A stretch of DNA of 35,419 nt from the NCBI GenBank assembly GCA_947085765.1, contig CAMTXZ010000014.1, forward strand, positions 1-35,419, written 5' to 3'. This DNA is from JAKFXL01 sp947085765. GTDB lineage: Bacteria > Pseudomonadota > Gammaproteobacteria > Tenderiales > Tenderiaceae. Position 1 is the first letter of the stretch. Each line of letters begins with the position of its first letter. The position numbers and the translations under genes are program-made. Below the pieces are notes generated by a model. It had not been told where the DNA came from. It did no database searches and saw nothing but the letters and a program-made list of their open reading frames with translations. Positions 8,692 to 16,947 of this stretch are shown here, piece by piece.

Positions 8692-9618
8692 ATGAAGAAA
8701 TTTGTACCGGTTGTGATGACATCTGTGTTGATTCTGCCGTTTGCAGGCACCGTTCAGGCTGACGGCCCGATTGATGGCTCAGTGTATGGCAAGATCTATA
8801 TGAGTGCCCTTAAGAGCGAGACCAGCGGTGTGTCTGACACCTCCATGGATGCGAGCAACTCGCGTCTCGGCTTTAAGGGTAAGACTAAACTTGAAAACGA
8901 TATGGCCATGGTTTATCAGCTGGAATATGGCGTTGAGCCGACTAATTCACTGGCCACCAGCACCTCGATTTTTAGTCAGCGTAACGCTTTTCTGGGGCTT
9001 GCCACCAACTACGGTACTTTGTTCGGCGGCACACATGACACCCCCTTGAAGATGGCTCAGGACAAAATCGACCAGTTTAATGATCTGCCAGTGGGCGATA
9101 TAAAGAGTCTGGTGAATGGTGAGGTACGCGCTAACAATGTTATTGCTTATACCTCACCAAGCTTCAAAAATATCTCAATCATGGCACTCTCCACTCAAGC
9201 AGAGGGTAGTGGTGATAACGCCTCGTCGTTCTCAGTGACCTATGACGCAAACGGAATCTATCTCGCTGCGGCTAAGGACAACAAGGTTGCTTCGCTTGAT
9301 ACAACCCGTTTTGTTGCTGAATATAAGGCGGATGACTTTACTGTTGGCGCCCTGCACAGCAGCTCCAAGCCAAGTGCTGGCGGCAGCTCCAATAGCAGCA
9401 ACCTTGTCAGTGCCTCTTACACAATCGATAAGTTCAAGTTAAAGGCGCAGTACGGCACCGGTGACGAGAAGGGTGCTGGCGGTAAGCTGGCCGGCTTGGG
9501 TTTTGATTACCTGCTGGGCAGCAAGTCACGGATCTATGTTTACACTGCCAAGTATAGCAATGACGATTCAACTAAAACCTTGAAGGCTGCTGCTGTGGGT
9601 CTTGAGCACAACTTCTAA
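8692..9618 (+). CDS. Outer-membrane general porin (Gram-negative porin family)
   Basis: A beta-barrel channel for passive uptake of small hydrophilic solutes. A signal peptide MKKFVPVVMTSVLILPFAGTVQA is followed by DGPIDGSVYGKIYMS, a first beta strand. The body alternates polar and aromatic residues, and the protein ends ...AAAVGLEHNF with the C-terminal Phe recognised by BamA. SRLGFKGKTKLENDMAMVYQLEYGV is the conserved porin N-terminal region and FSQRNAFLGLATNYGTLFGGTHDTP the start of the L3/eyelet segment. At 308 aa it is slightly shorter than average porins. An AGGGAG ribosome site precedes the ATG. It is monocistronic with its own terminator. Substrate specificity cannot be inferred. Confidence 0.9.
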   Translation: MKKFVPVVMTSVLILPFAGTVQADGPIDGSVYGKIYMSALKSETSGVSDTSMDASNSRLGFKGKTKLENDMAMVYQLEYGVEPTNSLATSTSIFSQRNAFLGLATNYGTLFGGTHDTPLKMAQDKIDQFNDLPVGDIKSLVNGEVRANNVIAYTSPSFKNISIMALSTQAEGSGDNASSFSVTYDANGIYLAAAKDNKVASLDTTRFVAEYKADDFTVGALHSSSKPSAGGSSNSSNLVSASYTIDKFKLKAQYGTGDEKGAGGKLAGLGFDYLLGSKSRIYVYTAKYSNDDSTKTLKAAAVGLEHNF

Positions 9619-9653
9619 AATACTCTGAAGAACGTTTAGTTCCAAAGAGGGCA

Positions 9654-9688
9654 GCGCAGGCAGATGGATCTGCCTGCGCTATTTTTTT
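9654..9688 (+). terminator. Rho-independent terminator after the porin gene
   Basis: An 11-bp perfect stem, GCGCAGGCAGA (9654-9664) with TCTGCCTGCGC (9669-9679), with a TGGA loop, is followed by T7. It lies 35 nt after the porin stop. Confidence 0.93.
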
Positions 9689-9819
9689 GCGTTTAAAGTT
9701 TGCTGGGTCTGCACGTTTGGCGCGTTGCCGCAGCACCGTGATGATCAGCAATGGATGCACAGAGACCAGTGTGGATGTATAGTTAACAGCATCTGAACAG
9801 CTCCCATGGATGAGTAATT

Positions 9820-10617
9820 ATGTATAAAAAATTGACACTGGCAACCCTGTTTGTTGTGCTGACCGCCTGCGCAGTCTCACCCACCGGGCGTAAGCAGTTT
9901 ATCTTTATGCCAGAGGGGCAGATGGTGGTGATGGGAGTTCAATCGTTTAGTCAGATGCGGGACGAGACACCTTCGGTGAAAGATGCCGCCATCAATAATT
10001 ATGTGCAGTGTGTGGCGGATGCCCTTACCCGTCTGCCAACGGTGCAAGAGAGCAGCAGCGACTGGGAGGTGGTGGTATTTGATGCACCTGCGGTCAATGC
10101 CTTTGCCCTGCCCGGTGGCAAGATTGGTGTTTACAAGGGGCTGTTGAGTGTGGCCGAAACCCCGAGTCAGCTGGCCGCCGTGCTGGGGCATGAGGTGGGT
10201 CACGTGCTGGCACGCCATGGTAACGAACGGGTGTCGCAGAATTTTGCCGTCAGTCAGGGGTTGTCTCTATTGGATAACTGGATGGCGGCCAGTAACAGTG
10301 GCAAGCGTCAGGTGGTGATGTCAGCCCTTGGATTAGGCACCCAGGTCGGCGTATTGCTGCCCTTTAGCCGTTTGCAAGAGAGCGAGTCGGATAAGATTGG
10401 TCTGGAGCTGATGGCGCAGGCGGGTTTTGATCCGCGCGAAAGTGTAAAGCTGTGGCAGAACATGGGCAAAAACAGTGGCCAGCAGCCCCCTGAGTTTATG
10501 TCGACCCATCCGGCCAACAATACCCGGATAGATGGCCTTAACAAGGCCATGCCATCGGCGTTAGCGCTCTACCAAAAAACGGCCAAACGCCCATCCTGTA
10601 AGGTGCCAAAGCTGTAA
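9820..10617 (+). CDS. M48-family metallopeptidase, predicted lipoprotein
   Basis: A periplasmic, membrane-anchored zinc endopeptidase related to LoiP/YcaL-type quality-control proteases. The N-terminus MYKKLTLATLFVVLTAC is a lipoprotein signal with the acceptor Cys17. The zinc motif HEVGH is at residues 124-128 and the third ligand is the Glu of ESDKIGLELM (about 189). The tail STHPANNTRIDGL is typical of the family. At 265 aa it is a stand-alone M48 domain without TPR repeats. It lies alone between the porin terminator and selO. Confidence 0.92.
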   Translation: MYKKLTLATLFVVLTACAVSPTGRKQFIFMPEGQMVVMGVQSFSQMRDETPSVKDAAINNYVQCVADALTRLPTVQESSSDWEVVVFDAPAVNAFALPGGKIGVYKGLLSVAETPSQLAAVLGHEVGHVLARHGNERVSQNFAVSQGLSLLDNWMAASNSGKRQVVMSALGLGTQVGVLLPFSRLQESESDKIGLELMAQAGFDPRESVKLWQNMGKNSGQQPPEFMSTHPANNTRIDGLNKAMPSALALYQKTAKRPSCKVPKL

Positions 10618-10990
10618 TGCCGGGTTACCCACAGAAGCTGTGGATAACTATGTGCATGAATTGGGGGAAGCAGCGCTAAATCCTTGTTGTTACAGCACTG
10701 TTGTCACAATGCTGTCATCTTGATCAATTGGTGTCATCGCAATTAAATCAATGAGTTACGTCTATTGGTGTAAGTCATTGAATCTCTCCTGGCGTAATTG
10801 GAAAAGTAAGGTTTTTTGCTGTGTATAAACATGCATGTCAAGTCTTGACACGCACTATTTTGACACTTTTGTGACAGAGATTCTGAGTCGTCATGCCTTT
10901 TATCAAAGAAGTTACCATTCACTGCAGAGCGGTTGATTTCCACCGGCCATTGGCGGTCTAATATCCTGACTAAATTAATCTGGTATTTGC
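10618..10990. other. AT-rich intergenic region with DnaA-box-like motifs
   Basis: This 373-bp gap has no plausible gene. It contains TTACCCACA (10625-10633, one mismatch to the DnaA box) facing TGTGGATAA (10639-10647, reverse complement TTATCCACA, a perfect box), and TGTGTATAA (10820-10828, reverse complement TTATACACA, a consensus variant). An almost seamless palindrome, TGTCAAG-T-CTTGACA, lies at 10836-10850. The facing boxes also form a hairpin right after the M48 gene. The selO promoter must be in the right part. Role unknown. Confidence 0.5.
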
Positions 10991-12496
10991 ATGAATAACT
11001 CCCCCCCCACACCACTGTTTACCCTCGAAGAGCTGCAATTTGATAACGGCTATCGGCAACTGCCCGCAGAGTTCTACCACGCGGTGGCCCCCCAGCCCCT
11101 GCATGACAGCCATCTGATCAGCTTTAATGCCGCTGCCGCTGAGCTGATTGATCTTGATCCACAGCAGGCCCAGCGTCCCGACTTTATAGGCCACTTCAAT
11201 GGAACACATACCCTGGCAGGGGCAGAACCCTTGGCCATGTGTTACTCCGGCCACCAGTTTGGCGTCAATGTGCCGCGCCTGGGGGATGGCCGGGCAATCC
11301 TGTTGGGACAAGTGCGTAACTCACAGGGTGAATTGTGGGATCTACAGGTGAAGGGCAGCGGCCCGACCCGCTACTCGCGCAATGCCGATGGCCGGGCCGT
11401 GCTGCGTTCCAGCATCCGTGAATACCTCTGTAGTGAGGCGATGCACAGCCTGGGCATTCCCACCACACGTGCCATGTGCCTCATCGGCAGCAACGAAGCG
11501 GTCTATCGTGAACAGCCCGAACCGGGGGCGATGGTGGTACGCATGGCGCAGAGCCATGTCCGCTTTGGCAGTTTTGAATATTTTTACTACACCGGCCAGC
11601 ATGACCACCTCAAGCAGCTGGCCGATTACGTCATCGACGAATTTTTCCCCGACATCAGCGAACGCACGGACCGCTACCTGGGATTGCTGGAGGAGGTGAT
11701 GGCGCGCACCGCACGGCTCATCGCCCAGTGGCAGCGGGTCGGTTTTGCCCATGGCGTGATGAACAGCGACAACATGTCGATCCTCGGGCTAACACTCGAC
11801 TACGGCCCGTTTGGCTTTCTGGATACCTATCAAGCCGGTTTTATCTGCAACCACACCGATCACCAAGGCCGGTATGCCTTCGACCAACAACCGTACATCG
11901 GACTCTTCAACCTCAGCTGCCTGGCGCAAGCACTGCTGCCACTGTTGGCACACGAGCCACAGGCCGGGGTAGAGATCGCCAAGGCGCAGCTCAGTCGCTA
12001 CTGGGATATCTATCGTCAGGAAGAGTTGCAGATGGTCCGCGCCAAGCTCGGTTTGGTGACGGCAGACGACAATGATATTGAATTGTGGAAAACGCTGTTG
12101 GCGTTGCTGGAAGGGCAGGTCGACTACACCATCTTCTTCCGTGGCCTGTGTGATTTTGAACCGGGTAAAACAGATACCCATAAACTGCGCGACATGTTCC
12201 CCGATCGTGAAGCGTTTGATGCATGGGCGGAGCGCTACGGGCAGCGTTTGGTTCGGGAACAGAGCGATGACGCCACGCGCAGTCTCCAAATGCGACAGGT
12301 TAATCCCAAATACATTCTGCGTAACCATCTGGCCGAAACAGCCATCCGCAAGGCCGAGGACGAGGCAGACTATAGTGAGTTAGAGCGGCTGCTGACACTG
12401 CTGCGCCACCCCTATGACGAACAGCCAGAGCATGAACGGTACGCCGATCTACCCCCCGAATGGGCGCAGTCGATTAGTGTCAGTTGTTCTTCCTAG
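10991..12496 (+). CDS. selO: Protein adenylyltransferase SelO (YdiU)
   Basis: A pseudokinase-fold enzyme that transfers AMP from ATP to Ser/Thr/Tyr of target proteins and takes part in redox homeostasis. The protein (501 aa) has the conserved N-terminal LPAEFYHAVAPQPL, the glycine-rich CYSGHQFGVNVPRLGDGRAILLGQV, DLQVKGSGPTRYSRNADGRAVLRSSIREYL, and the active-site region GFAHGVMNSDNMSILGLTLDYGPFGFLD. It ends in SVSCSS; the conserved C-terminal Cys is selenocysteine in eukaryotes and forms a regulatory disulfide. The ATG at 10991 gives the expected N-terminus. Codon use is GC-rich like the housekeeping genes, in contrast to the next operon. Confidence 0.97.
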   Translation: MNNSPPTPLFTLEELQFDNGYRQLPAEFYHAVAPQPLHDSHLISFNAAAAELIDLDPQQAQRPDFIGHFNGTHTLAGAEPLAMCYSGHQFGVNVPRLGDGRAILLGQVRNSQGELWDLQVKGSGPTRYSRNADGRAVLRSSIREYLCSEAMHSLGIPTTRAMCLIGSNEAVYREQPEPGAMVVRMAQSHVRFGSFEYFYYTGQHDHLKQLADYVIDEFFPDISERTDRYLGLLEEVMARTARLIAQWQRVGFAHGVMNSDNMSILGLTLDYGPFGFLDTYQAGFICNHTDHQGRYAFDQQPYIGLFNLSCLAQALLPLLAHEPQAGVEIAKAQLSRYWDIYRQEELQMVRAKLGLVTADDNDIELWKTLLALLEGQVDYTIFFRGLCDFEPGKTDTHKLRDMFPDREAFDAWAERYGQRLVREQSDDATRSLQMRQVNPKYILRNHLAETAIRKAEDEADYSELERLLTLLRHPYDEQPEHERYADLPPEWAQSISVSCSS

Positions 12497-12851
12497 TCCT
12501 CACTTGGGTGTGATGATGCAGATTTGATCTTGCGTGTTGTGACAATCTTCGATTTACCGAATCCGCAACACATAACGGAGCTTTTCCGGTTTACCTCAAA
12601 GACAAATGAAAGTAGCAGCAGCTGTTCATGCGCGATCCTCTATTGTGAGTGAAGTCATGGCGGTTGTCGCCGATCCAACGCTACGATCATAATGAACGTG
12701 ACATAGTCGCAAGACCTGATCTTGGAGATGACGCAAAGGTGCTGGCTAATAATCCAAAAACTTCATGAATTATCTGTATATTTATAGGGTTGCAGGTTAT
12801 TCTTCCTTGAATATTTTAAGTTTCGCTACGTCATTGAAGATCGAAAATAAC
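12497..12851. other. Left boundary region of the accessory operon
   Basis: This 355-bp stretch between selO and the methyltransferase holds no recognisable gene. It contains a 39-codon frame (GTG 12649 to 12768) and a 28-codon frame (ATG 12606), both unrecognised and probably chance. A promoter candidate, TTGCAG (12790-12795), 16 nt, then TATTTT (12812-12817), would start transcription just before the ATG at 12852. The base composition shifts from GC-rich to AT-rich here, so the left end of the inserted island probably lies in this interval. No tRNA or att-like direct repeat was found. Confidence 0.4.
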
Positions 12852-13976
12852 ATGCAAAAAATAAAAAAATCTGAGGAATTAAGAAAGCTAACGATAATAA
12901 ATAGGCCGAATTGCGTCGATTTGTTTGCTGGTGCCGGAGGATTTTCCCTGGCGGCAAAAAATGCAGGCATAAATGTTGTTGCTGCTGTCGAGTGGAATCC
13001 TAAGGCCTGTGAGACCTATCGCCATAATCTTATAAGCGGTAACGATCAAACACTCTATGAAGAAGATATCCTCAAGTTTAAGCCTCATACTCTCTTCAAA
13101 AAGCATTTCTCTGATGGGGTAGATTGCGACATTTTGCTTGGCGGACCTCCTTGTCAGGGATTTTCCGTACATCGTATAAAAGACGCAGGTGTTGGTGACC
13201 CCAGAAACGAGCTGTTGCTCCGTTATTTTGAATTTGTAAAGAAACTTAGGCCCAAGGTTTTTCTAATGGAAAATGTCCCCGGCTTGTTGTGGAAGCGCCA
13301 TCAGGATTTTCTCGGTGAGTTTTATGAACAAGGTCGCATGGCCAAGTACCGAGTGTATGGTCCGGAGGTCATTGATGCGCAGAACTACGGCTTACCACAA
13401 CGACGGAAACGTGTGTTTATTCTTGGTGTTCGGAACGATGTGGGGCTTGAAATCAATTGGCCGCCCAAGCCGACTCATGGGGATGAGAAGGCCAGGGAAA
13501 GAAATCCAAGTCTTAAGCCATTGGTTACTGCAACGACTGTATTTAATAAAAAAGTGCTCAAGTCAGATGAGAATAACCTTCATATGAATCACGGCCCAGA
13601 TATTATTGCGGTATTTCAAAAAACGCCGATCAATGGTGGTAGTAGACGTGAATCCGGTCGTATATTGCCGTGTCATGAGCATCATAATGGTCACAAGGAT
13701 GTATATGGTCGAATCGATCCAGCTAAGCCCGGCCCAACAATGACAACAGCATGTATCAACCCATCGAAAGGCCGCTTTGTTCATCCAACAGAGCATCATG
13801 GTATTACGTTGCGTCATGCTGCGCGCTTTCAGACTTTTCCGGATGACTTTGTATTTAAAGGTGGGCTGATAGCTGGCGGAGAACAGATTGGGAATGCAGT
13901 ACCGGTAAAGCTTGGTGAAGTCCTGCTCACAACAATAGCCGATAGTTTAAAAAAATGGAGTTTGGAGAATGGCTGA
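12852..13976 (+). CDS. DNA (cytosine-5-)-methyltransferase
   Basis: It methylates C5 of cytosine in a specific DNA sequence using S-adenosylmethionine. All key motifs are in order: I DLFAGAGGFSLA (23-34), IV GGPPCQGFS with catalytic Cys101, VI ENVPG (140-144), VIII QRRKR (183-187), a target-recognition segment of about 190-315, IX RHAARFQTFPDDF and X GNAV (347-350). The ATG at 12852 (374 aa) is preferred: the frame runs back to an ATG at 12765, but those 29 residues lie over a promoter-like sequence and precede the motif block. It is the first gene of a four-frame operon, with an 8-nt overlap into the next gene. No partner endonuclease is recognisable. Target sequence unknown. Base composition is AT-richer than selO. 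Confidence 0.93.
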   Translation: MQKIKKSEELRKLTIINRPNCVDLFAGAGGFSLAAKNAGINVVAAVEWNPKACETYRHNLISGNDQTLYEEDILKFKPHTLFKKHFSDGVDCDILLGGPPCQGFSVHRIKDAGVGDPRNELLLRYFEFVKKLRPKVFLMENVPGLLWKRHQDFLGEFYEQGRMAKYRVYGPEVIDAQNYGLPQRRKRVFILGVRNDVGLEINWPPKPTHGDEKARERNPSLKPLVTATTVFNKKVLKSDENNLHMNHGPDIIAVFQKTPINGGSRRESGRILPCHEHHNGHKDVYGRIDPAKPGPTMTTACINPSKGRFVHPTEHHGITLRHAARFQTFPDDFVFKGGLIAGGEQIGNAVPVKLGEVLLTTIADSLKKWSLENG

Positions 13977-16947
13977 ATCCGTTTCCTTCCGTACACGGGC
14001 AAGGACTATTGACCATTTGGGAAGAGAGCAAATTGCGGATTGCCCAACTGCAATATCTGAGCTCTGGAAGAATGCATACGACGCTTATGCTGAAGCAGTT
14101 GCGTTACACATCTACGATAGTGAAGTACCAATAGCCGCCATAGTTGATGATGGTCATGGAATGAGTCGTGATGAGTTCATAGACAAATGGTTGGTTGTCG
14201 GTACTGAATCAAAGGCTGTAGCTAGTGAAGTGCCGGAGGGGGACAGGCATGGACTCCCGTATCGCCAAAAACAGGGGCAGAAGGGAATCGGGCGGCTTTC
14301 AGTTGCCGCTTTGGGTCCACTTTTGCTGATCGTATCGAAAAGACGAAATCACCCTTTTACTGCAGCCCTGATTGATTGGCGCCTATTCGAAAATCCATTT
14401 CTATATCTTCAAGACATAAAGATTCCTGTTGTTGAATTCAACGAAAAGGAACAATTATTCAGTGAACTTCCCGCTCTCTTCGATGGGCTTATGACCAACG
14501 TATGGGGGGAAGCAGGTGAAACAGTAGATAAGGCACGGAATGAGCGTATTTCTGCTGCCTGGAAAGATTTCGACGAGTTGGAGAAAGAAGAGAAAAAACC
14601 GTCAACACGTGCCGCGATCGAAGCAGTTGTGGTTGATACGGCATTCGAATCAAAACATATTGAACAATGGCCACTTTGGAAGGGTGACAAGGAATATGGA
14701 ACGGCCTTGTTGATTGGAGATTTAAACTTCGATCTTGAGGCGCAACTAGATAGTCGTGCGAACCCTGCTGAAAAAAGTGCGGTCAAGCAAGCAAAAGATC
14801 GACTTTTCCAAACACTATCTAGTTTTACCGACACGTTTTCCGATACTGAAGAGCTTAGAGAAGGATACGGCCCTGGCCCCTTCAAGTACTCTGTGACCGC
14901 GTGGGAAGGATCGTTAAGGCGGCCCATTGTTACCAGCGAGAGGGAGTTTGATCTCGCATCACTGGAGCAGCTTGAGCATGTTCTGGAAGGCGAGGTTGAC
15001 GAGCAGGGTGTATTTGTCGGGCGAGTGAAGGCATTCGGCACTTGGCTTGAAGGCGAGGTAAAAATAAAACCCGAAGGTGAGGTGAGCCATCACGCTAAGT
15101 CCGTGGTTGGGCCTTTTCATATTCGCCTAGGTACCTTTGAACATAATGTAGGATCATCCAGCCACGGGGTTGCAGTTCATAGTGATTTGAAGGCGAAGGC
15201 TGAGCTTTATAGTGGGGTGATGGTGTATCGCAATGGTCTTCGTGTTATGCCTTACGGGCGAGAGGATAATGATTTCTTCGAGATAGAGAAGCGACGAAGT
15301 ATGCATGCCGGACGTGAGTTTTGGTCCAATAGGCGTACTTTCGGTCGTGTTGCAATTACACGGCAAGGAAATCCAAATCTTAAGGATAAGGCTGGCCGAG
15401 AAGGTATTATTGATAACAAAGCCACTAAGGTTTTTAGAGATCTTGTGGAAAATTTATTAATGACAACGGCACGTAACTACTTCGGTACTGCTTCCGAGAT
15501 GCGAAATAAACTGCTGCCTGAAATCAAGGAAAATAGAGCGCAGGAAATAGCCGAAGCTGCACTTAAAAAACAACGTGCAAGTAAGCGAAAGCGCTTTTCA
15601 GGAAATCTGAAAGGCTTTGCCCCTCAGTTGAAAACGCTACTGTCCGAGACTGAGTTACTTGCCGAACAAATCGGCAGCATAAGCCAGCTGGAAGAATCGG
15701 ACGTTGTACAGTACCGGAATGCTGTTGGAGAAATAAAAGGACAGCTTAAAAAATTCTCATTGGGAGAGGCGCCACAGACTTTAGGGTCTCTTGAGGATGC
15801 CTATATTACTTACCGATTGAATCAGAAACGTGTCGCTGAGTTATTGGCTGGTATGGATCAATCTTTGGCGGAAGCGATTGAAGCGATTAACCCTCGCTCC
15901 CCGAAAGATATTGCCTACTCTGAGCTGAGCTCTCATGCGGCATTTCTGCAGAAGCGACTGCGTGGATGGCTCAAGGATGCAACTCACCTCCTTGAAAGTG
16001 AATCACGGCGTGTCACATCGCTCTACGAGGATCGCAGCAAGGCATATCACTCTGCGATGATGCCTTTGTTGGACGATGTTGAGAATGAACGGGTGAGTCT
16101 AGGAAAAACGCTGACAATATTTGCAGAACAACGTGAGAAGGCGGATTACGATAATGCCGAAACTTTTGAACCCTATATCAGCGCGTTGCAAAGTTTAAGT
16201 GAAAGTATAGATCTAGATACTCTCGCTAGCTATGGTATGGCTGCTGTTGATGAAGTTCGAGAGGAACTGGTTCGACTTCACTCCTTGGCACAGTTGGGGA
16301 TCACTGTTGAAATCATCGGCCACGAGATTGAGGGGCTTGAAGTTAGTATTTCGGAAGGATTGAATGAGCTCCCGGCCAATGTAAAGGAAACGGCTGCCTT
16401 CAATAATGTTCGTGTAGCACATGATGCCTTGTCGGATCGTTTGCGCTTTCTCTCGCCGTTAAAGCTATCAGGTTCCAAGCTGAAGAGTAAACTGACCGGT
16501 CAGCACATTATCGATTACGTGAATCGTTTTATGAGTAAGGCGCTTGACCAGATGCAGATTAAACTGGAAACCTCAGAGCGGTTTCTTAAATTTTCTGTTT
16601 ACGAGCAGCCTTCACGGATTTTTCCGGTTTTTATTAATCTGATCAATAACGCCGCCTATTGGGTCAATCAGACGAGTAAAAGTGATCATCGAATATTGTT
16701 GGACATAGTCGATGATCGTGTCGTCATCGCCGACGATGGCCCAGGTGTAGACGAAGATGATCTAGGCCATCTATTCAGTCTTTTTTTCACTAAAAAGGTA
16801 CGGGGCGGGCGAGGTGTTGGGCTTTATTTATGCCGCGCCAATCTGGCTGCAGGGGGGCACGATATTAGGTATGCCACCGACGATAAGTACAGACTGTTAC
16901 CTGGCGCGAATTTTGTAGTCGAATTCAAGGGTGCCCAATATGACTGA
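13969..16947 (+). CDS. Large protein with two GHKL ATPase domains (MORC-like plus histidine-kinase-like)
   Basis: This cytoplasmic 992-residue protein has no membrane segment. The N-terminal GHKL ATPase shows the N-box ELWKNAYDAY (Asn35), G1 DDGHGM (60-65) and G2 GQKGIGRLS (103-111). A MutL/MORC-type transducer follows, with SGVMVYRNGLRVMPYG (415-430) and KAGREGIID (474-482). Residues 515-780 are largely helical and coiled-coil-like. An H-box-like LGITVEIIGHEIEGL has a candidate phospho-acceptor His785. A second GHKL domain of the histidine kinase type then shows INLINNAAYWV (N-box, Asn894), ADDGPGVD (922), LFSLFFTKK and GGRGVGLYLCRANL. Inference: an ATP-driven sensor that autophosphorylates and signals to the receiver protein encoded next. 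It overlaps both neighbours by 8 nt. The two ATPases might instead act only as conformational switches. Confidence 0.85.
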   Translation: MAESVSFRTRARTIDHLGREQIADCPTAISELWKNAYDAYAEAVALHIYDSEVPIAAIVDDGHGMSRDEFIDKWLVVGTESKAVASEVPEGDRHGLPYRQKQGQKGIGRLSVAALGPLLLIVSKRRNHPFTAALIDWRLFENPFLYLQDIKIPVVEFNEKEQLFSELPALFDGLMTNVWGEAGETVDKARNERISAAWKDFDELEKEEKKPSTRAAIEAVVVDTAFESKHIEQWPLWKGDKEYGTALLIGDLNFDLEAQLDSRANPAEKSAVKQAKDRLFQTLSSFTDTFSDTEELREGYGPGPFKYSVTAWEGSLRRPIVTSEREFDLASLEQLEHVLEGEVDEQGVFVGRVKAFGTWLEGEVKIKPEGEVSHHAKSVVGPFHIRLGTFEHNVGSSSHGVAVHSDLKAKAELYSGVMVYRNGLRVMPYGREDNDFFEIEKRRSMHAGREFWSNRRTFGRVAITRQGNPNLKDKAGREGIIDNKATKVFRDLVENLLMTTARNYFGTASEMRNKLLPEIKENRAQEIAEAALKKQRASKRKRFSGNLKGFAPQLKTLLSETELLAEQIGSISQLEESDVVQYRNAVGEIKGQLKKFSLGEAPQTLGSLEDAYITYRLNQKRVAELLAGMDQSLAEAIEAINPRSPKDIAYSELSSHAAFLQKRLRGWLKDATHLLESESRRVTSLYEDRSKAYHSAMMPLLDDVENERVSLGKTLTIFAEQREKADYDNAETFEPYISALQSLSESIDLDTLASYGMAAVDEVREELVRLHSLAQLGITVEIIGHEIEGLEVSISEGLNELPANVKETAAFNNVRVAHDALSDRLRFLSPLKLSGSKLKSKLTGQHIIDYVNRFMSKALDQMQIKLETSERFLKFSVYEQPSRIFPVFINLINNAAYWVNQTSKSDHRILLDIVDDRVVIADDGPGVDEDDLGHLFSLFFTKKVRGGRGVGLYLCRANLAAGGHDIRYATDDKYRLLPGANFVVEFKGAQYD

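Noticed and set aside
10618..10990. Chromosomal origin of replication (oriC)
   Set aside because: Only three DnaA-box-like sites, no 13-mer array, and no dnaA, gyrB, rpmH or gidA nearby.
12649..12768. 39-codon frame upstream of the methyltransferase
   Set aside because: It begins with GTG, has no ribosome site, and matches nothing I recognise. It could be decayed coding DNA, but there is no support.
14409..15041. 210-codon minus-strand frame inside the dual-ATPase gene
   Set aside because: Ser-rich translation typical of antisense shadow, no motif, and the plus-strand gene is well supported.
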